64,000 bases of DNA from Berberis thunbergii (GCA_003290165.1 QNQO01007578.1:1-64000), one strand, 5' to 3'. Numbered from the stretch's first letter, positions 34,201 to 47,099 are shown. Notes: generated by a model from the sequence alone, not told the origin. Program-made: numbers and translations.

Positions 34201-37110
34201 TGGAAACAATTCAAGTAAGAATCAGGAGATTGTACACCATTTACAGTCTTGTCTCGGCTATAGACACGAATACTTCTAGATACTCCTGTTTTATAGTTTA
34301 GTAATAAGGTTTGAATCTACAGGAGAGATGACGATTCATAGAATTGGCAGTAGAGCAAATACAAATGCAGTTAGTAGAAATGCAGATTCAACTCTCGAGG
34401 CAGCAAATGGTGTTGCTCCCAAGAGAGGGATGGTTCTTCCGTTCTCACCTTTGGCTATGTCCTTTGATGATGTAAATTACTTCGTCGACATGCCTGCGGT
34501 AAGATCTTGGTCATTTAAAGAGACTTTTGAAATTTAAGCACTAACGTAACACAATAATAATTCTGAATCATTATTTAACAGGAAATGAAGGCCCAAGGAG
34601 TTCCAGAGGACAGACTCCAGTTACTTAGAGAGGTGACAGGGTCATTCAGGCCTGGGGTTCTGACTGCACTGATGGGAGTCAGTGGAGCAGGGAAAACAAC
34701 GCTAATGGATGTTCTCGCAGGGAGAAAGACAGGGGGATATGTTGAAGGAGATATCAGAATCTCAGGTTACCCCAAAAACCAAGAGACCTTTGCGAGAATT
34801 TCAGGTTACTGTGAACAAAACGATATCCATTCCCCACAAGTCACCATCCATGAATCTTTGATCTACTCTGCCTTCCTCCGGCTCCCTAACGAGGTCAACA
34901 AAGAGGAAAAGATGGTGAGATATTGGTTTTACTCGTTATTCCTCGCATGTTTGGTATGAATTTGATGTTCTAGTACTAAATAATTAGGACTTGTTGTAGA
35001 TCTTTGTTGATCAAGTGATGGAACTCGTTGAGCTGAACAACCTCAAGGATGCTATAGTAGGTCTTCCAGGGGTTAGTGGGCTATCAACAGAACAAAGGAA
35101 GAGGCTGACAATTGCTGTAGAGCTTGTTGCTAATCCTTCCATCATTTTCATGGATGAGCCTACATCAGGTCTTGATGCTAGGGCAGCTGCCATTGTCATG
35201 AGAACTGTGAGGAACACAGTTGATACTGGAAGAACAGTTGTCTGCACAATCCATCAACCTAGCATTGATATTTTTGAAGCATTTGATGAGGTAATTAACT
35301 TGTCATCTTTACTTTTTGTTCTCTTAAGCTGTTGAAATTATGTACTAATACAAGTTTGTGAATCAGCTTCTACTGATGAAAAGAGGAGGCCAAGTTATAT
35401 ATGCAGGACCCTTGGGTCGGCATTCTCACAAAATTATAGAATATTTTGAGGTAAACAACTCATTCCATATCCTTTGCAGTAGCAAGCATAGGTGTCTACT
35501 ATAACTCTAGCTGAAAGAAATATTGCCCTAACTTCATTGGTTCACTTGTGTAGGCAATCCCTGGTGTTGCAAAAATTAAAGAAAAGTACAATCCGGCAAC
35601 ATGGATGCTGGAAGCAAGCTCAGTTGCCGCTGAAGTTCGGCTTGGAATTGATTTTGCCCAGACCTATAGAGCTTCAGCTTTGCATCAGTAAGTCAATACT
35701 CTTTTATTTGAAAGAGAGGAAAAAAAAATCTCAGTAACTTCAAGGCTGGTGTTAACATGCGCTTCATTGTGACTTATAACCAGGAGAAACAAAGCACTTG
35801 TCAAGGAGCTTAGCGTCCCAGGCCCAGGAACAAAAGATCTCTATTTCCCTACACAATACTCTCAGTCACCGTGGGGTCAATTCAAATCCTGTCTTTGGAA
35901 ACAATGGTGGACTTATTGGAGAACTCCTGATTACAATCTTGTCCGAATGTTCTTTACCTTGGCCACAGCGATCATGCTTGGGACAATCTTCTGGAATGTT
36001 GGTACTAAGAAGTGAGTGCGAATAGTCAATACATTTGGGAGCTCAAACCTCAGTTAGCTGATATTATACTCTCATCTGAAAGAGCTTAGATATTTGAGCT
36101 AAATTCATGTTATTGTCATATCTTTTAGGTCGTCATCAGCCGACTTGACCATCGTCATTGGGGCCATGTATTCAGCCGTCCTGTTTGTTGGCATCAACAA
36201 CTGCTCGACTGTGCAACCAGTTGTAGCCATTGAAAGAACAGTGTTTTATCGAGAAAGAGCTGCTGGAATGTACTCTGCTTTACCATATGCTATTGCACAG
36301 GTAATGGTCGAAGTCTTTACAGGAAAATACTTGATAATAAAACTAAAATGCTTATATAAATCGTTATTGAACAAGTGTTTGATGAAATTGGAAGCATGGC
36401 TAATAACCATACCAAGTAAACTAGTTCATAGGGGATTAGCTTCAATCTGACTTTCTACTGCAGTTCCTGAAGATATTTGTTGCAATGCAGGTGATATGTG
36501 AGATACCGTATGTGTTCTTCCAAACTACATATTATTCGCTTATTGTGTATGCGATGGTTAGCTTTCAATGGGAAGTAGAAAAGTTTTTCTGGTTCTTCTT
36601 CGTCAACTTCTTTTCCTTCCTATACTTCACTTACTACGGAATGATGACTGTGTCCATCACACCAAACCACCAAGTTGCATCCATCTTTGCTGCTGCTTTC
36701 TATGCACTCTTCAATCTCTTCTCAGGCTTCTTCATTCCCAGACCGGTAAGCTCATCTATCCATTGTGAAACGTGAACATTATATTAGCAAATACAAATGG
36801 TTTGATGGTCTGATGGTGCATTTATATTTTTAATATACAGAAAATTCCCAAGTGGTGGATCTGGTACTACTGGGCTTGCCCCGTGGCATGGACAGTCTAT
36901 GGGCTTATTGTGTCACAGTATGGAGACCTCAACGACCCGATCTCTGTCCCTGGTCAACAAAACCAAACCATCAAATTCTACATAGAGGACCATTTTGGTT
37001 ACAAACACGACTTCCTGGGACCTGTTGCTGCAGTTTTGGTTGGTTTCTCTGTCTTCTTTGCATTCACGTATGCATACTGCATCAAGGCATTGAATTTCCA
37101 ACAAAGATAG
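27899..37110 (+). CDS. ABCG29: full-size ABCG/PDR transporter, ABCG29-like, 22 exons
   Basis: Exons: 27899-28308, 29450-29659, 29767-29851, 30110-30269, 30353-30429, 30504-30557, 30954-31044, 31790-32091, 32475-33073, 33187-33347, 33439-33548, 33728-33881, 34062-34214, 34323-34498, 34582-34914, 35000-35290, 35367-35450, 35554-35687, 35784-36011, 36129-36300, 36491-36745, 36841-37110. All introns are GT-AG, phases agree, and the sum is 4509 nt (1502 residues, normal for the family). NBD1: Walker [10 protein letters not shown] (213-221), signature ISGGQ (352-356), Walker B LFMDE (373-377). TMD1 covers about 545-800. NBD2: GVSGAGKTT (946-954), signature LSTEQ (1053-1057), IIFMDE (1073-1078). TMD2 covers about 1225-1500. 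The Ser/Arg-rich N-terminus and LNFQQR end are typical of PDR proteins. Wording after NBD1 ([16 protein letters not shown]) is closer to Arabidopsis ABCG29 than to ABCG36. These are plasma-membrane ATP-driven exporters, and ABCG29 is reported to move p-coumaryl alcohol. Substrate here is unknown. No disabling change was seen. Confidence 0.95.
31229..31261. repeat. (AC)n(AT)n microsatellite in intron 7
   Basis: About eight AC units then about nine AT units lie inside the 745-bp intron 31045-31789 of the transporter gene. It could serve as a polymorphic marker within the gene. Confidence 0.95.
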
Positions 37111-37345
37111 ACAGATATTGTTCAGCAGAAATTCAAGGTGCACCAACTGCTTATCAAAGCATCCATGTTTTATCTTCATGAAATTATATATTCGTGTATA
37201 TAAATGTATGAAGCCATTTGGAGAAATACATGGCGATTTGAGCATGACATGATATTGGCAAAAAGTTGCGTCTTTGGGCTTGGAAGGGGTAGTCTCCATT
37301 AAAACCTATATATTATATATTGTAATGTAATCCAAACAACATTTT
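37111..37345 (+). other. probable 3'UTR of the ABC transporter
   Basis: Follows the TAG stop and contains TTGTAATGTAATCC-type plant poly(A) signals near 37318-37335. The exact cleavage site cannot be placed. Confidence 0.4.
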
Positions 37346-37529
37346 ATTTTAGTTTTGTTGCTAAAAGCGCTCTAAGTGTAACTCTTTTTTGTATAACTAG
37401 TGAAAAAAAGGCTTGTAGTTTGCAAGTGATCAACAATTGTGTTGTGTTAATAGTACTACCCGTGCTTATGACACTTTTCTATTATATATATATATACATG
37501 TCTTCAAAGGAAAACATATTTTAGCATGT
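37346..37529. other. spacer between the transporter and the repeat array
   Basis: Contains a short (TA)n near 37482-37496. Nothing else recognised. Confidence 0.4.
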
Positions 37530-40500
37530 AAGGTAAAAGGTTTCAAGGCGTGGCTCAATCAAACTTTATAAATATTTTAGTCAAATTTGGTCAAAATTTA
37601 ATCGTTTTGGAAAGAAAGATCATTTTAAATTTTCAACATTTTGCAATGATCAATGGATTTATTTAAATTGTATTTCAACGATACTAAGCTTATCAAAATC
37701 AAATGATTAAATAAAAAAGTTATGGTAATTTTAAGTTTTAAGAATCTAAAATAAACATATTTCCTCTCTCCAGCACATGTCGATCATATTTCTTCCACAA
37801 ATTTTTTTCTTTCTTTTACTCTCTTCAACATAATTTATTTACAAACCACACTATCACGTGAGTACAAATCTCGACCCTTAACAAATTTTCAATTTTCAAT
37901 TTTCAATTTTCAATCCTACCCCTTGGCATGCCACCCTTGACCCTTGGGCATGCCACTTGGCTTGTTAGAATGTGTCTAACATAAGTAATAGTACGATAAT
38001 ATTTTGTGAGAGTTTACTTTGTTGTTTCTTACTTTGTCAAAATATAAATCATCTAAAAGTTTTCATTTAATTGTTTTTATTCATGGGTTGGTTGTTCGAT
38101 CGTCTCGTCTCATTTTCTATGAATATTAATCTATTTATTGATTGAAAAAATATAAAAATAACAATACTAAATGTGATAATCAAAATTCTAAAAAAATAAT
38201 AATATAATATTAACTTCCCCCTCCCCGATATCTAGATTTACTTTAAAAGATAATTTATTTTTTCAAATTTGATAATAGTGTTATGAAATAATTCTACCCA
38301 AGGAACAATTGATAATTTAATGTTTATTAAATAATTTTCATGAAAGATCTATTACATGTTTATTAAATAAGTTAATGTTTATTAAATAATTTTGATAATT
38401 TAATGTAATTGACATGTGAGTAATTTTTCGAATTTTGATAGTTTAATAATTTAATAATTATAAAATAATTTGATGTTTATTAAATAATTTTGATAATTTA
38501 ATGTAATTTACATGTGAGTAATTTGTCGAATTTTTGTTGGCTTCAATAATATAATAAATTGGCTAAAGATTAAAAGAGAAATAAATGAATGTTCTTTAGT
38601 ACCTATGGTAAATTTTGATTTTAATTGAGCAATCATGTAATTATTAAACTTTAATTAGGAGTTTAGGAAATATCATTCAAAATCAACTATTTTTGTTTAA
38701 CTAAAGGGATATGCTTTTACTCAAAATTACATGTTCTACCATAATTCTATTAAGTTGTGACCGTTGGATTTGTGTTCATCTCCTCCATTATTTTATGATT
38801 AAATTCATATGGATCATTGGATTTATGTTTGTGTTTTGGGAGGCATTTTGTCAAATAGACTAGTGTATTATTACTCGTGTCATTGGCTCGACACACTTTC
38901 CATGTATTGTGTAACCATGCCTTCAACACTGCTGCCGTGACATGCCTTTGGCATGCCACTTTGCTTGTTGGGATGTGCATAATAGAAGTAAATAAAATTT
39001 TGAGAGAGTTTATTTTTTTTATTGTTTGTTAAAATATAAATCATCAGAAGAAAAAAATTTAACTTTTTTTTGTTAATGAGTTAGCTGTTGTTGGGCCATT
39101 AGATCGTCTTGTCTCATTTATATATGAATATTAATCTATTTGATTTTTTTTGAGAAAAATAATAATATAAAATGCGATAAATCAAATACACTACCTAAGG
39201 TTAAAAACAAAAAAATAATATTAGCCTCCCCGCACTATAGAAATTTAAAAAACAAGTAAAGGTTATTTTTTTTTTTCAAATGTGATAATTATATTATTAA
39301 TCAATTGTACGTACCTGAGGACCAATTGATGATTTAAAATTTAGATGGGTTTAAATAATTTTGATGAATGATCTATTCATAATTATTGAATGTTTGGAGG
39401 GTCTTATAAATGACATGCAAGTAAATTATTGAATTTTAAATAATATAATAAAATGGCTAAGGACTAAAAGAAAATAAAATTTGTATGAAATGCATATTTA
39501 AAATTTTAAGCGTTTGTTTTAATGACCGGTTTTAAAACTTTAAGCATTTGTATTAGTGGTTGGTTTCATTGGAAAAATCTTTAAAAATGCATTTCACCCA
39601 TATCAAGTTTACTAAAATCTGACAACTACGAAGATAGTTATGTCGATTTTCATTTAAAAAAACACAAATTTTATCTCTCGGCCACATATGCATGCATTCC
39701 AAAAACATTTTCATATTTTTTCGTTTCCTTTGCCCATTTATTTGCAACTTATTTACAAACATAACATTGTTGATAATGGATATTCGCCATTAACATCTCC
39801 TGCAACTTTTTCAATTACAATCGTCTTTTATTTCCAACCCCAAACACTATTCTGATATGTTATATAAACTAATGTATTGCTCATGTCGTTGGCACGATAG
39901 AAAGTAGTCATGAGATTAAGTAAAATTCAATTTGCTTTATTCGCCTGAAGATGTCTGTATCATACTACGATTAATATTGAAAGTTATGATGTGAAATGCA
40001 TTAGAGATTTTTTTAATGCATATTTTGAAAAATTAATGCTCCACTTGGTATCCCGTAAATTCATTCATTTGCAGGCGGTTACAAAAAATAGGTGCTTGGT
40101 AAGATTTGCGTAAAGTGTTTATAAAATTAAAATGCATAACCTCTGCATATTCACTTTATGAGATCTCACATTATTTTATGAGATAAAACATCCTGAATTC
40201 TTTTGCAGAGAACTCTCACGTTCACATGTTGAACTATACTTCTTAATAGAGTCCATATATAAAGAGTTTTTATTATTATGTGGAACTCAATAGATTCCAC
40301 ATTTACAAGAGTTTATTATAATTAAAATTCTTTCAAAGAGTCTTTTTTTTTCTTACATATTATTTTGTTACATATTTGAAAAAAAATGTAATATAATATA
40401 TATGGGGGAACATAAAGTATGTGAACGACACGCCGATGATATAAAAAAAAACACACACAAAATTATGGAGCAAGCATTATTTTACTTTGAATACCAAGCA

Positions 40501-43500
40501 ACCACAAAGAAATGCATTGAAAACTAATGCATTGCAAAGTAGGGCATATGCATTACTTTGTGAAATGCATATTTTTACAGTGTACCAAATAGAGCCTAAG
40601 TATTTGTACTAATCATTGTTTTCACCGGAAAAATCTTCAACAATTCAATCCAACAATATCAGGTTTATTAAAATCCAACAATCAGGTAGATATTAATGAG
40701 AATTTTAATTTTAAGAAAAAAAATACACAAAATTTTCTCTCTTCACCACATTTACATTCCACAAACTTTTTTTCACCATTTTTTAATATTTTCTGCCATT
40801 CAACAAATTTATATTAATAAACATATCATTATAGGAAATGAATCCCAACCCTTAACATATTTCTCAACTTTTAATCCTAACCAATTTTACCTCTAATTTC
40901 TTATGAATAGTAAAACACATATCTGATTTGTAAGATAGACTATTATATTTCTTGTGTCATTAGCATGATAGAAGGTGGGTCGTGGTAATAGGTCAAATCG
41001 ATTAAAATTTTAAACATATAGAAAAAACACACATTTTAAAACTGCTACAATTAATCCTCTCAAAACTTTGATTTTCCAAAATATGGAGTTGATGATCATT
41101 GCTTGGATGTATCTTAATATTGAAAATACTTACGATATGGAGTGCATTAGATTACAGTTAATTTTTTGTAGAAAAATGTGTATGGCTGAAATGCATATTT
41201 AAAATTTTAAGCGTTTGTTTTAATGATCGGTTTTAAAACTTTAAACATTTGTATTATTGATTGGTTTAATTGGAAAAATATTCAAAAATATATTTCTAAC
41301 ATACCAAGTTTACTAAAATCCGACAACTAAGTAGATATGACGATTTTCATTTAAAAACACAAATTTTCTCTCTCCATCACATATGCATTCCACAAACTTT
41401 TTCACATTTTTTTTAATTTATTTCATTTGCATTTCTATTTACAACCTATTTACAAGCATGCAATTATTGATATCGAATCTTCACCATTAACATATTCCGC
41501 AATTTTCAATCCTAACCGTCTTTTATCTCCAACCCCAAACACTATTCTGATTTGTAATATAGATTAGGGTATTCCCCGTGCCGTTGGCACTATCATACCA
41601 TATTAAATATTTTCATCGCGGTTTATCTTTCGAAGTGTCTCTCACTGCTTTTACTGTATTGAAAAATCTCCCGATATGCTTCTGGGTATTTAAACTCAAT
41701 ATGTTATTAGCACCTAGTACGTGGGCTTAAACTAAACACAATTAAAAAAAAAGGATTAAAAAGCTTACATATCCCTTCAACGTGTAACTAAAAAAATCTA
41801 TGTAAATGAAACAAAGTAAAAAAATAACATTTTCACTACTTAAGTCGGTTGGCACGACCATTCAACTTCTCATATGACAATAATGATATTTCTCAATTAC
41901 TTTTACAATAATGAACAAAGGGAAAAAAAAATGAATATTTCTCATATATTTTTATAATCGACATTGTTTCTTAACATTTAATGAAACGCAACCACAAAAT
42001 CTACCTAACCAGATGACATTAATGTGTTTGAAACACATAACTTATAAATTTGAAATAAGAAAGATTTGTAGAGATTATTGGGCTAGAGGCATGGGACAAG
42101 GAAAATTAATTAAAGAGTCGTGGAAAATGTCCAATGTGTGTAAAGTTGCGTGGTAAATATATAAATTGTTTCATAGGGGGAATTAATTGATACACTTGTC
42201 TTCAATGTGAAACTCAAATAATAAGAATTATTGAAGAAATAATTTAGCATGAGCCCATTTATTCAAATAATAATTAGATTTTACGATAAAAAGTTAATCT
42301 AATAAATAAATATTGTCATTCAATGTCACTAATCATACCCCAAGGTTGCGGCACATGTACCATTACCACTTAACGTATTTTTGGTATCTATCGTGACATT
42401 CATCTTTTTAATATCCATTGCAGCATTATCTTAAACTAAATTAATCACAATTTTTTGGTGAAATTTTGATAGTCTACCTTGTCATACCTAATATACAGAA
42501 TGAAGCATTATATCATTACTCCACATGCTAAATATTTGAGCAGACTAAATAAATAATAATACTTATATCCCTAATCACCACCATCAACATTTGAAAAAAA
42601 ATAAAAATACTAGATATGGGAATCGAACTCATGCACTCTTATTGAGAATAGATTGAAGGTAATATAAAAAGCTAACTTTAAGTTCCAACCATTAGATCTT
42701 CATGTTTAGATAAATTTCAACCGTCTTTTATCTCCCAAATAGTGAAACACCATTTTGATTTGTAAGATAGAGTATGCATTCAACACTCAAATTCACTTTG
42801 AGCCTTTAGATGTGTGATGGTTAGTGTTGGCTGGGGTATAAAAGTTAAAAAAACTTTTTCTCCAACCTCCCTCTTATGATCCGATGGATTATGATGTTTG
42901 GGTAAATCTCGGTCATCTTTTATCTCCTACCTCAAACACCATTCAGATTTGTTATATAGACTATGGTATTACTCGTGTCGTTGGCATGTAGAAGGTGAGT
43001 CATGTTAGTAGGTCAAACCCGGTTGTAGTTTTAAACAGTTAGAAAAAACACATTTTAAAACTGTTACAATTAATCCTTCCAAATATTTTATTTTCCACTT
43101 ATGAATTTCATGGCCTTTGCTTGAATGTCTTAATATTGAAAATATTTATGACGTGAAGTGCATACGACTATTTTTTTTAAAAAAATGCACATAACGTAAA
43201 ATGCATATTTAAAACTTTAAGCATTTGTATTAATGATTGGTTTCATTGAAAATATCTTCAAAAATGCATTTCAACCATACCAAATTTGTAAAATTTGAAA
43301 ACTAAGTAGATAGTTATGAAAATTTGCATTTAAAAAACACACAAAATTTTATCTCTCCGCTACATATGCATTCCACCAACTATTTTACATTTTTGTTCAT
43401 TTTTTCTGCCCTTCTACTTTTAATTTATTTACAAACATGTCATTGTTGATAATGAATCTCTACCATCGTATCTTCCCCAACTTTCAATCATGGACTGTCT

Positions 43501-43560
43501 TTTATCTCTAAGACCGAACACCATTATGATTTGATATATAAATGAATTATAATATAGATT
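37530..43560 (-). mobile_element. array A of Helitron-like repeats
   Basis: Multiple diverged copies share an ordered set: CCAAACACCATTCTGATTTGTAATATAGA, then CTAGTGTATT...CGTGTCGTTGGCAC, AGAAGGTGGGTCGTGGCAATAGG, AATTAATCCTCCCCAAA, GCATTTGTATTAATGATTGG and CACATATGCATTCCACAAAC (each split by small differences). On the - strand a copy begins TCTATATTACAAATC and ends with a CGTGCCAACGACACG hairpin about 9 bases before CTAG. That is the TC...hairpin...CTRR layout of Helitrons. Junctions lie near 38860, 39869, 40940, 41564 and 42961. A related duplicated segment occupies about 37950-38860 and 38940-39500. No Rep/helicase ORF is present, so all copies are non-autonomous. Family assignment rests on the ends only. 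Confidence 0.55.
37884..37913 (+). repeat. short (TTTTCAA)n tandem repeat
   Basis: Four copies of a 7-base unit within the repeat array. Confidence 0.85.
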
Positions 43561-43891
43561 ATAAATACAAAATGTTTTTAATTTTTTCATCTAAATGATG
43601 TATTTACAATTTAGACAAATTCTAAAGTCTTTGCTTGCCTAATGTCTAGGGGAGGGTACACATATCTACTTCACTGTTCCAGGAATAGTGAATTGTCCGT
43701 AAATGTTTCAATATTTTGGAAATCTGAAATGCCCTCATGAAATTCTTTTAAAGTTATAATAGTTTAGACTTAGATGTTACTATTTTAAAATAAACTTAGT
43801 AAAATTGGTTTATATGTGCATTTATCATGTATGAAAAATGTGAATCAATTTTATGCCTGAGTTTTGATTACATGATTAAGAAGGAGAAAAC
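43561..43891. other. spacer, nothing recognised
   Basis: AT-rich sequence between the array and the Mutator-type cluster with no supported feature. Confidence 0.45.
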
Positions 43892-44400
43892 ATAAGAGTT
43901 TTTTTAGTTTGGTAGTCATTAGTTTATACCTATTAGAGTTTGGTCTCGTTTTGAAAATTAATTGAGTCTAAGGGTGTGTTTGGTTGCATGGAATTCTATG
44001 CCATGAGAATCCATGAGGGGACCCCTACATTTTAGGCTAAATTGATGTATCACTCCACATCCACCATTTGGTTTTGTGATCAATGGTGAGAATGGAAGTC
44101 CCACAAACATGAGAATCACATGCCTTGGGGAACCAAGGAGTGGGATTCCCATGTTCATGGGACTTCCATTCCCACCATTGATCACAAAATCAAATGGTAA
44201 ATGTGGAGTGATATATCAATTTAGCCTAAAATGTAGGGGTCCTCTCATGAATTCTCATGGCATAAGATTCCATGTACCCAAACACACCCTAATACTCATC
44301 TTCTGATGGAAATGTTAATAAGTCCATGTCATTGACTAGTCAAGACTAATTTTTAGACATTTTTGCCCTAAAATCCAAAACTGCCCACGATTGATCTGTT
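43892..44400 (+). repeat. isolated Mutator-type terminal repeat, split by a MITE
   Basis: The flanks of the MITE, 43892-43971 and 44290-44400, join into a diverged copy of the left terminal repeat of the element at 44414. Shared blocks are CATTAGTTTATACCTATTAGAG, TTTTGAAAATTAATTGAGTC, GTCAAGACTAATTTTT and AAAACTGCCCACG/AAATTGCCCACGG. It has no matching right end, so it is a leftover terminal repeat. Confidence 0.65.
43972..44289. mobile_element. Tourist-like (PIF/Harbinger) MITE with TAA duplication
   Basis: The 318-bp element has ends GGGTGTGTTTGGTTGCATGG and a reverse-complement partner GGGTGTGTTTGGGTACATGG. TAA flanks both sides (43969-43971 and 44290-44292), the 3-bp duplication typical of PIF/Harbinger. 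The two halves pair along nearly the whole length, giving a long hairpin (for example ATGAGAATCCATGAGGGGAC against its partner near 44240). It lies inside a Mutator-type terminal repeat, so it is the younger insertion. Confidence 0.9.
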
Positions 44401-44413
44401 ACATAAATAATTA

Positions 44414-45740
44414 AGAGTTTTTTTCGAGTTTGACACTCATTAGTTTATACCTATTAGAGTTTAGCCCTCATTTTGAAAATTAATTGAGTCGAATTCTCGT
44501 TTTCTGACGAAATCGTTAAGTCCATGAGATTGACTGGTCAAGACTAATTTTTGGACCATTTTACCCTAAAACCCAAATTGCCCACGGTCTATCTCTTACA
44601 TAAAAAAAACTAAATGAGATTAAGATGTACAAGACTGAATGCAAGATGGGTACCAAAACGATAATAACATCTAAGTTTGGATTAAACAGGTAGTGCAATC
44701 GTCTGAAGCTATATATTGAGCTGGTCAATTGTATGAGGTACATGTCTTTTAGCAAACTTGATACAATGCTCGAGTGTGAATTGGGAACATATTCCAACAT
44801 AGCATGCAATTGTCAAATAATCAATTAACTACTACCCAAACTATGAAATTTTCCATGAAAAAGAAATTTGTTTTATCAAAGAAGTGTATTACATCACCAT
44901 ATAAAAATGTAATATCAAACACACAATCTACCAAAAAAGGACGAGACTGCTTAGATACAAAACAATTTAACTACTCCATCTCCTTTACTAACAAAGAAAT
45001 CAAATTCCACCCCGAAAAAGATGAAACTTTTTCAATGGAATGAAGAAATAAAGAAGAAGAGCACTACATGGGTAATATCAGGAATGAGGATTTCTATGAA
45101 GCATTCAATTGAAGCCTAGCGCAAATTAGCCTTGTGCACACAAACACAATGAACATTGCACTAACTGTGAATCCGATGACAAACATCACCGAGTTAATCA
45201 ACGTAATCATCTTTTCTCACTTCCACTAAACCCTAAATTCCGCTTCTACTTTACTAAAAACCTCTCTCTCTTACTTTTTGATCTGTGCCACCACACAAGA
45301 ACCGATCATGCGAAGCTCTATCTTTGTGACTTTGTTTAGTGATGCAAGAAGAGGAGTGGATCGTTGGGTAAAGTGGAAGCCATGAGAGGTGGAGGAGTGA
45401 TGAGGTCCGTCATTAATGTGGGTAAGGGTTGGGGTGAGGGGCTAAAACATTGTAACTGAAATGCTAAATGATGCACTTGGTTTAGGGTTTAATGTGCCTA
45501 CTTAGATAATGAATAAATAGGCCTGGTACAGGCGAGGTGGTCATTTGTAAACAAAAACAAGGGGGTGGGGTAATTTTGGGTTTTAGAGTAAAATGGTTTA
45601 AAAAATTAGTCTTGATCAGTCAATGACGTGAGCTAAAAAATTTCATAAAAAAAACGAGTGATAGACTCAAGTAGTTTCAAAACGAGAGGTAAATTCTAAT
45701 ATGTATAAACTAATGAATGTCAAACTCAAAAAATCCCAAA
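44414..45740. mobile_element. Mutator-type element with ~185-bp TIRs and captured exon
   Basis: The left terminal repeat (44414 to about 44600) and the right one (about 45565 to 45740) are inverted copies. Shared blocks are GAGTTTGACA-TCATTAGTTTATAC, CGTTTT, TTGACTG-TCAAGACTAATTTTT and ACCATTTTA-CTAAAACCCAAA. The 9-bp direct repeat AAATAATTA sits on both sides (44405-44413 and 45741-45749), the duplication size of Mutator-like elements. There is no transposase. The interior holds a fragment resembling a host RING-H2 gene exon, so it fits the Pack-MULE definition. Confidence 0.8.
45094..45210 (-). pseudogene. captured membrane-segment exon, RING-H2 (ATL)-like
   Basis: On the - strand an ATG at 45210 opens a 38-residue frame: MITLINSVMFVIGFTVSAMF followed by IVFVCTRLICARLQLNAS and a stop at 45094. 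One hydrophobic helix followed by a CTRLICAR basic stop-transfer matches what I recall of the N-terminal membrane segment of ATL-type RING-H2 ubiquitin ligases. No RING finger (C3H2C3) is present, so it cannot be a ligase. A pyrimidine-free leader rich in AGAGAG lies upstream on the - strand. The family call is from memory and moderate. Confidence 0.45.
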
Positions 45741-45749
45741 AAATAATTA

Positions 45750-46084
45750 ACTGAATGGGAACGTGGGTCCCAATAGGATGGTGAGAAAGACAGATAAAAA
45801 TTGAAGCAATTAATGATGCTTTATTGCTTTAACTACTCCCACCATATGCTGCCGACATGATTCAAATTCTGGAGATGTGATTCCATTGGCCAAGGCTTAT
45901 CGCTGAGCTGGTACCCCAATGACCGCTTCATTCACGTGGCTTCACATTTGAATATTTTATTTGACAAAAATGGCCTCACCAACTTTGAATTTTTACTGAA
46001 AAATGAAAAGAGGTAGAAGACTTTTGGCATAAAGAGGTGAGTGGTGATTGTGGGGAAGTTGAGGACATTATATCTTTTGGAAGG
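45750..46084. other. spacer, nothing recognised
   Basis: No gene or repeat with supported limits. Confidence 0.45.
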
Positions 46085-46092
46085 ATTTATAC

Positions 46093-47099
46093 TAGGGTTG
46101 GGCAAGTCCGGGTAACCGGCCTGAAAACCTAAAATCGAAGCCCGAACTGAATTTTTAAAAATTGAAATTTGAAAATCGAGACTGGACCGAATAAGGTCAG
46201 TTAACCGGATCTCGATTCAGGTCGGGTTGATCTCGGTCAAATATCTTTCGACCAGATATTTTTTTTCTCTCCCCTCTCCCTTCTCCTCCCTTTCCATCTG
46301 AGAAGAACAAAGATAGATTTTTTTTGAGAAGAAAACAAAGATCAGAAATGTCCAAATGTCATTGTTTTGAGAGGGAGTGGATTTCAAGACATGAATTTCT
46401 CATAGAAATGAGAAATGTCAAAATGAACAAACCAACTCAACACACTTGAACTTCACATTTTTTAGCACCCTTAACCAGTGTATGGAACACATCGGTTGTG
46501 TGTGTACCCCAGTGCAAAACACATTGAGACAAAATTACTGGGCACAACTTCACTGCTTTCAAAGTTCTCTTTAACAATGATTGAATAAAAAGAATTTGTA
46601 AGAGCCTTTGGCCAATGTGGTTTAGCAAGAACAGAACTGCTTACAATAGGGAAAATGAAGGATTTTCCAAACAACAAATTTTTAAATATCACTTAAATAT
46701 CATCAACTTTATCTCTTGCCTTCTTGCCTTCTTGCCAAAATCGGTGTAAAGCCCTGAAATTGCAAAGGAGTAGGAGGAGTAACAGAAGAGGAGGACAAGT
46801 CATAGGGGAGGCAGAAAAAGAGTAGACTTTGGAGGAGGAGCAGAGGAGAAGAAGAGTGGAATTTGGGAATGGGAGAAAGTGGTAAAACCCTAATTTTTTT
46901 TAGGTTTTCATCTTACCCGGGTCGAGCCAGTTACCCGATGGGTTTCAGAAATTGAAACCGAGGACCGAACCGTAAACATCGGGTTGGGCCGATTTTTAGG
47001 ACCGAACATAAAATATCAGAGAAAAAACCGACCCGCACAGACCCGACTAGTCTGATTTTTGGTTCGGTCCGGGCTTTCGATCTAAAAGGCCCACCTCTA
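46093..47099. mobile_element. non-autonomous hAT element, 1007 bp
   Basis: The left end TAGGGTTGGGCAAG matches a right end whose reverse complement is TAGAGGTGGGCC. Flanking 8-mers ATTTATAC (46085-46092) and CTTTATAC (47100-47107) agree at seven of eight bases, the duplication size of hAT elements. Subterminal regions are full of CCGAACC/GGTTCGG/CCCGAC words in both orientations. No hAT transposase (BED finger or dimerisation domain) is seen. Confidence 0.8.

Noticed and set aside
36852..37181. 109-residue frame over the last transporter exon
   Set aside because: It is an out-of-frame reading of exon 22. The in-frame reading ends in LNFQQR and a stop at 37110.
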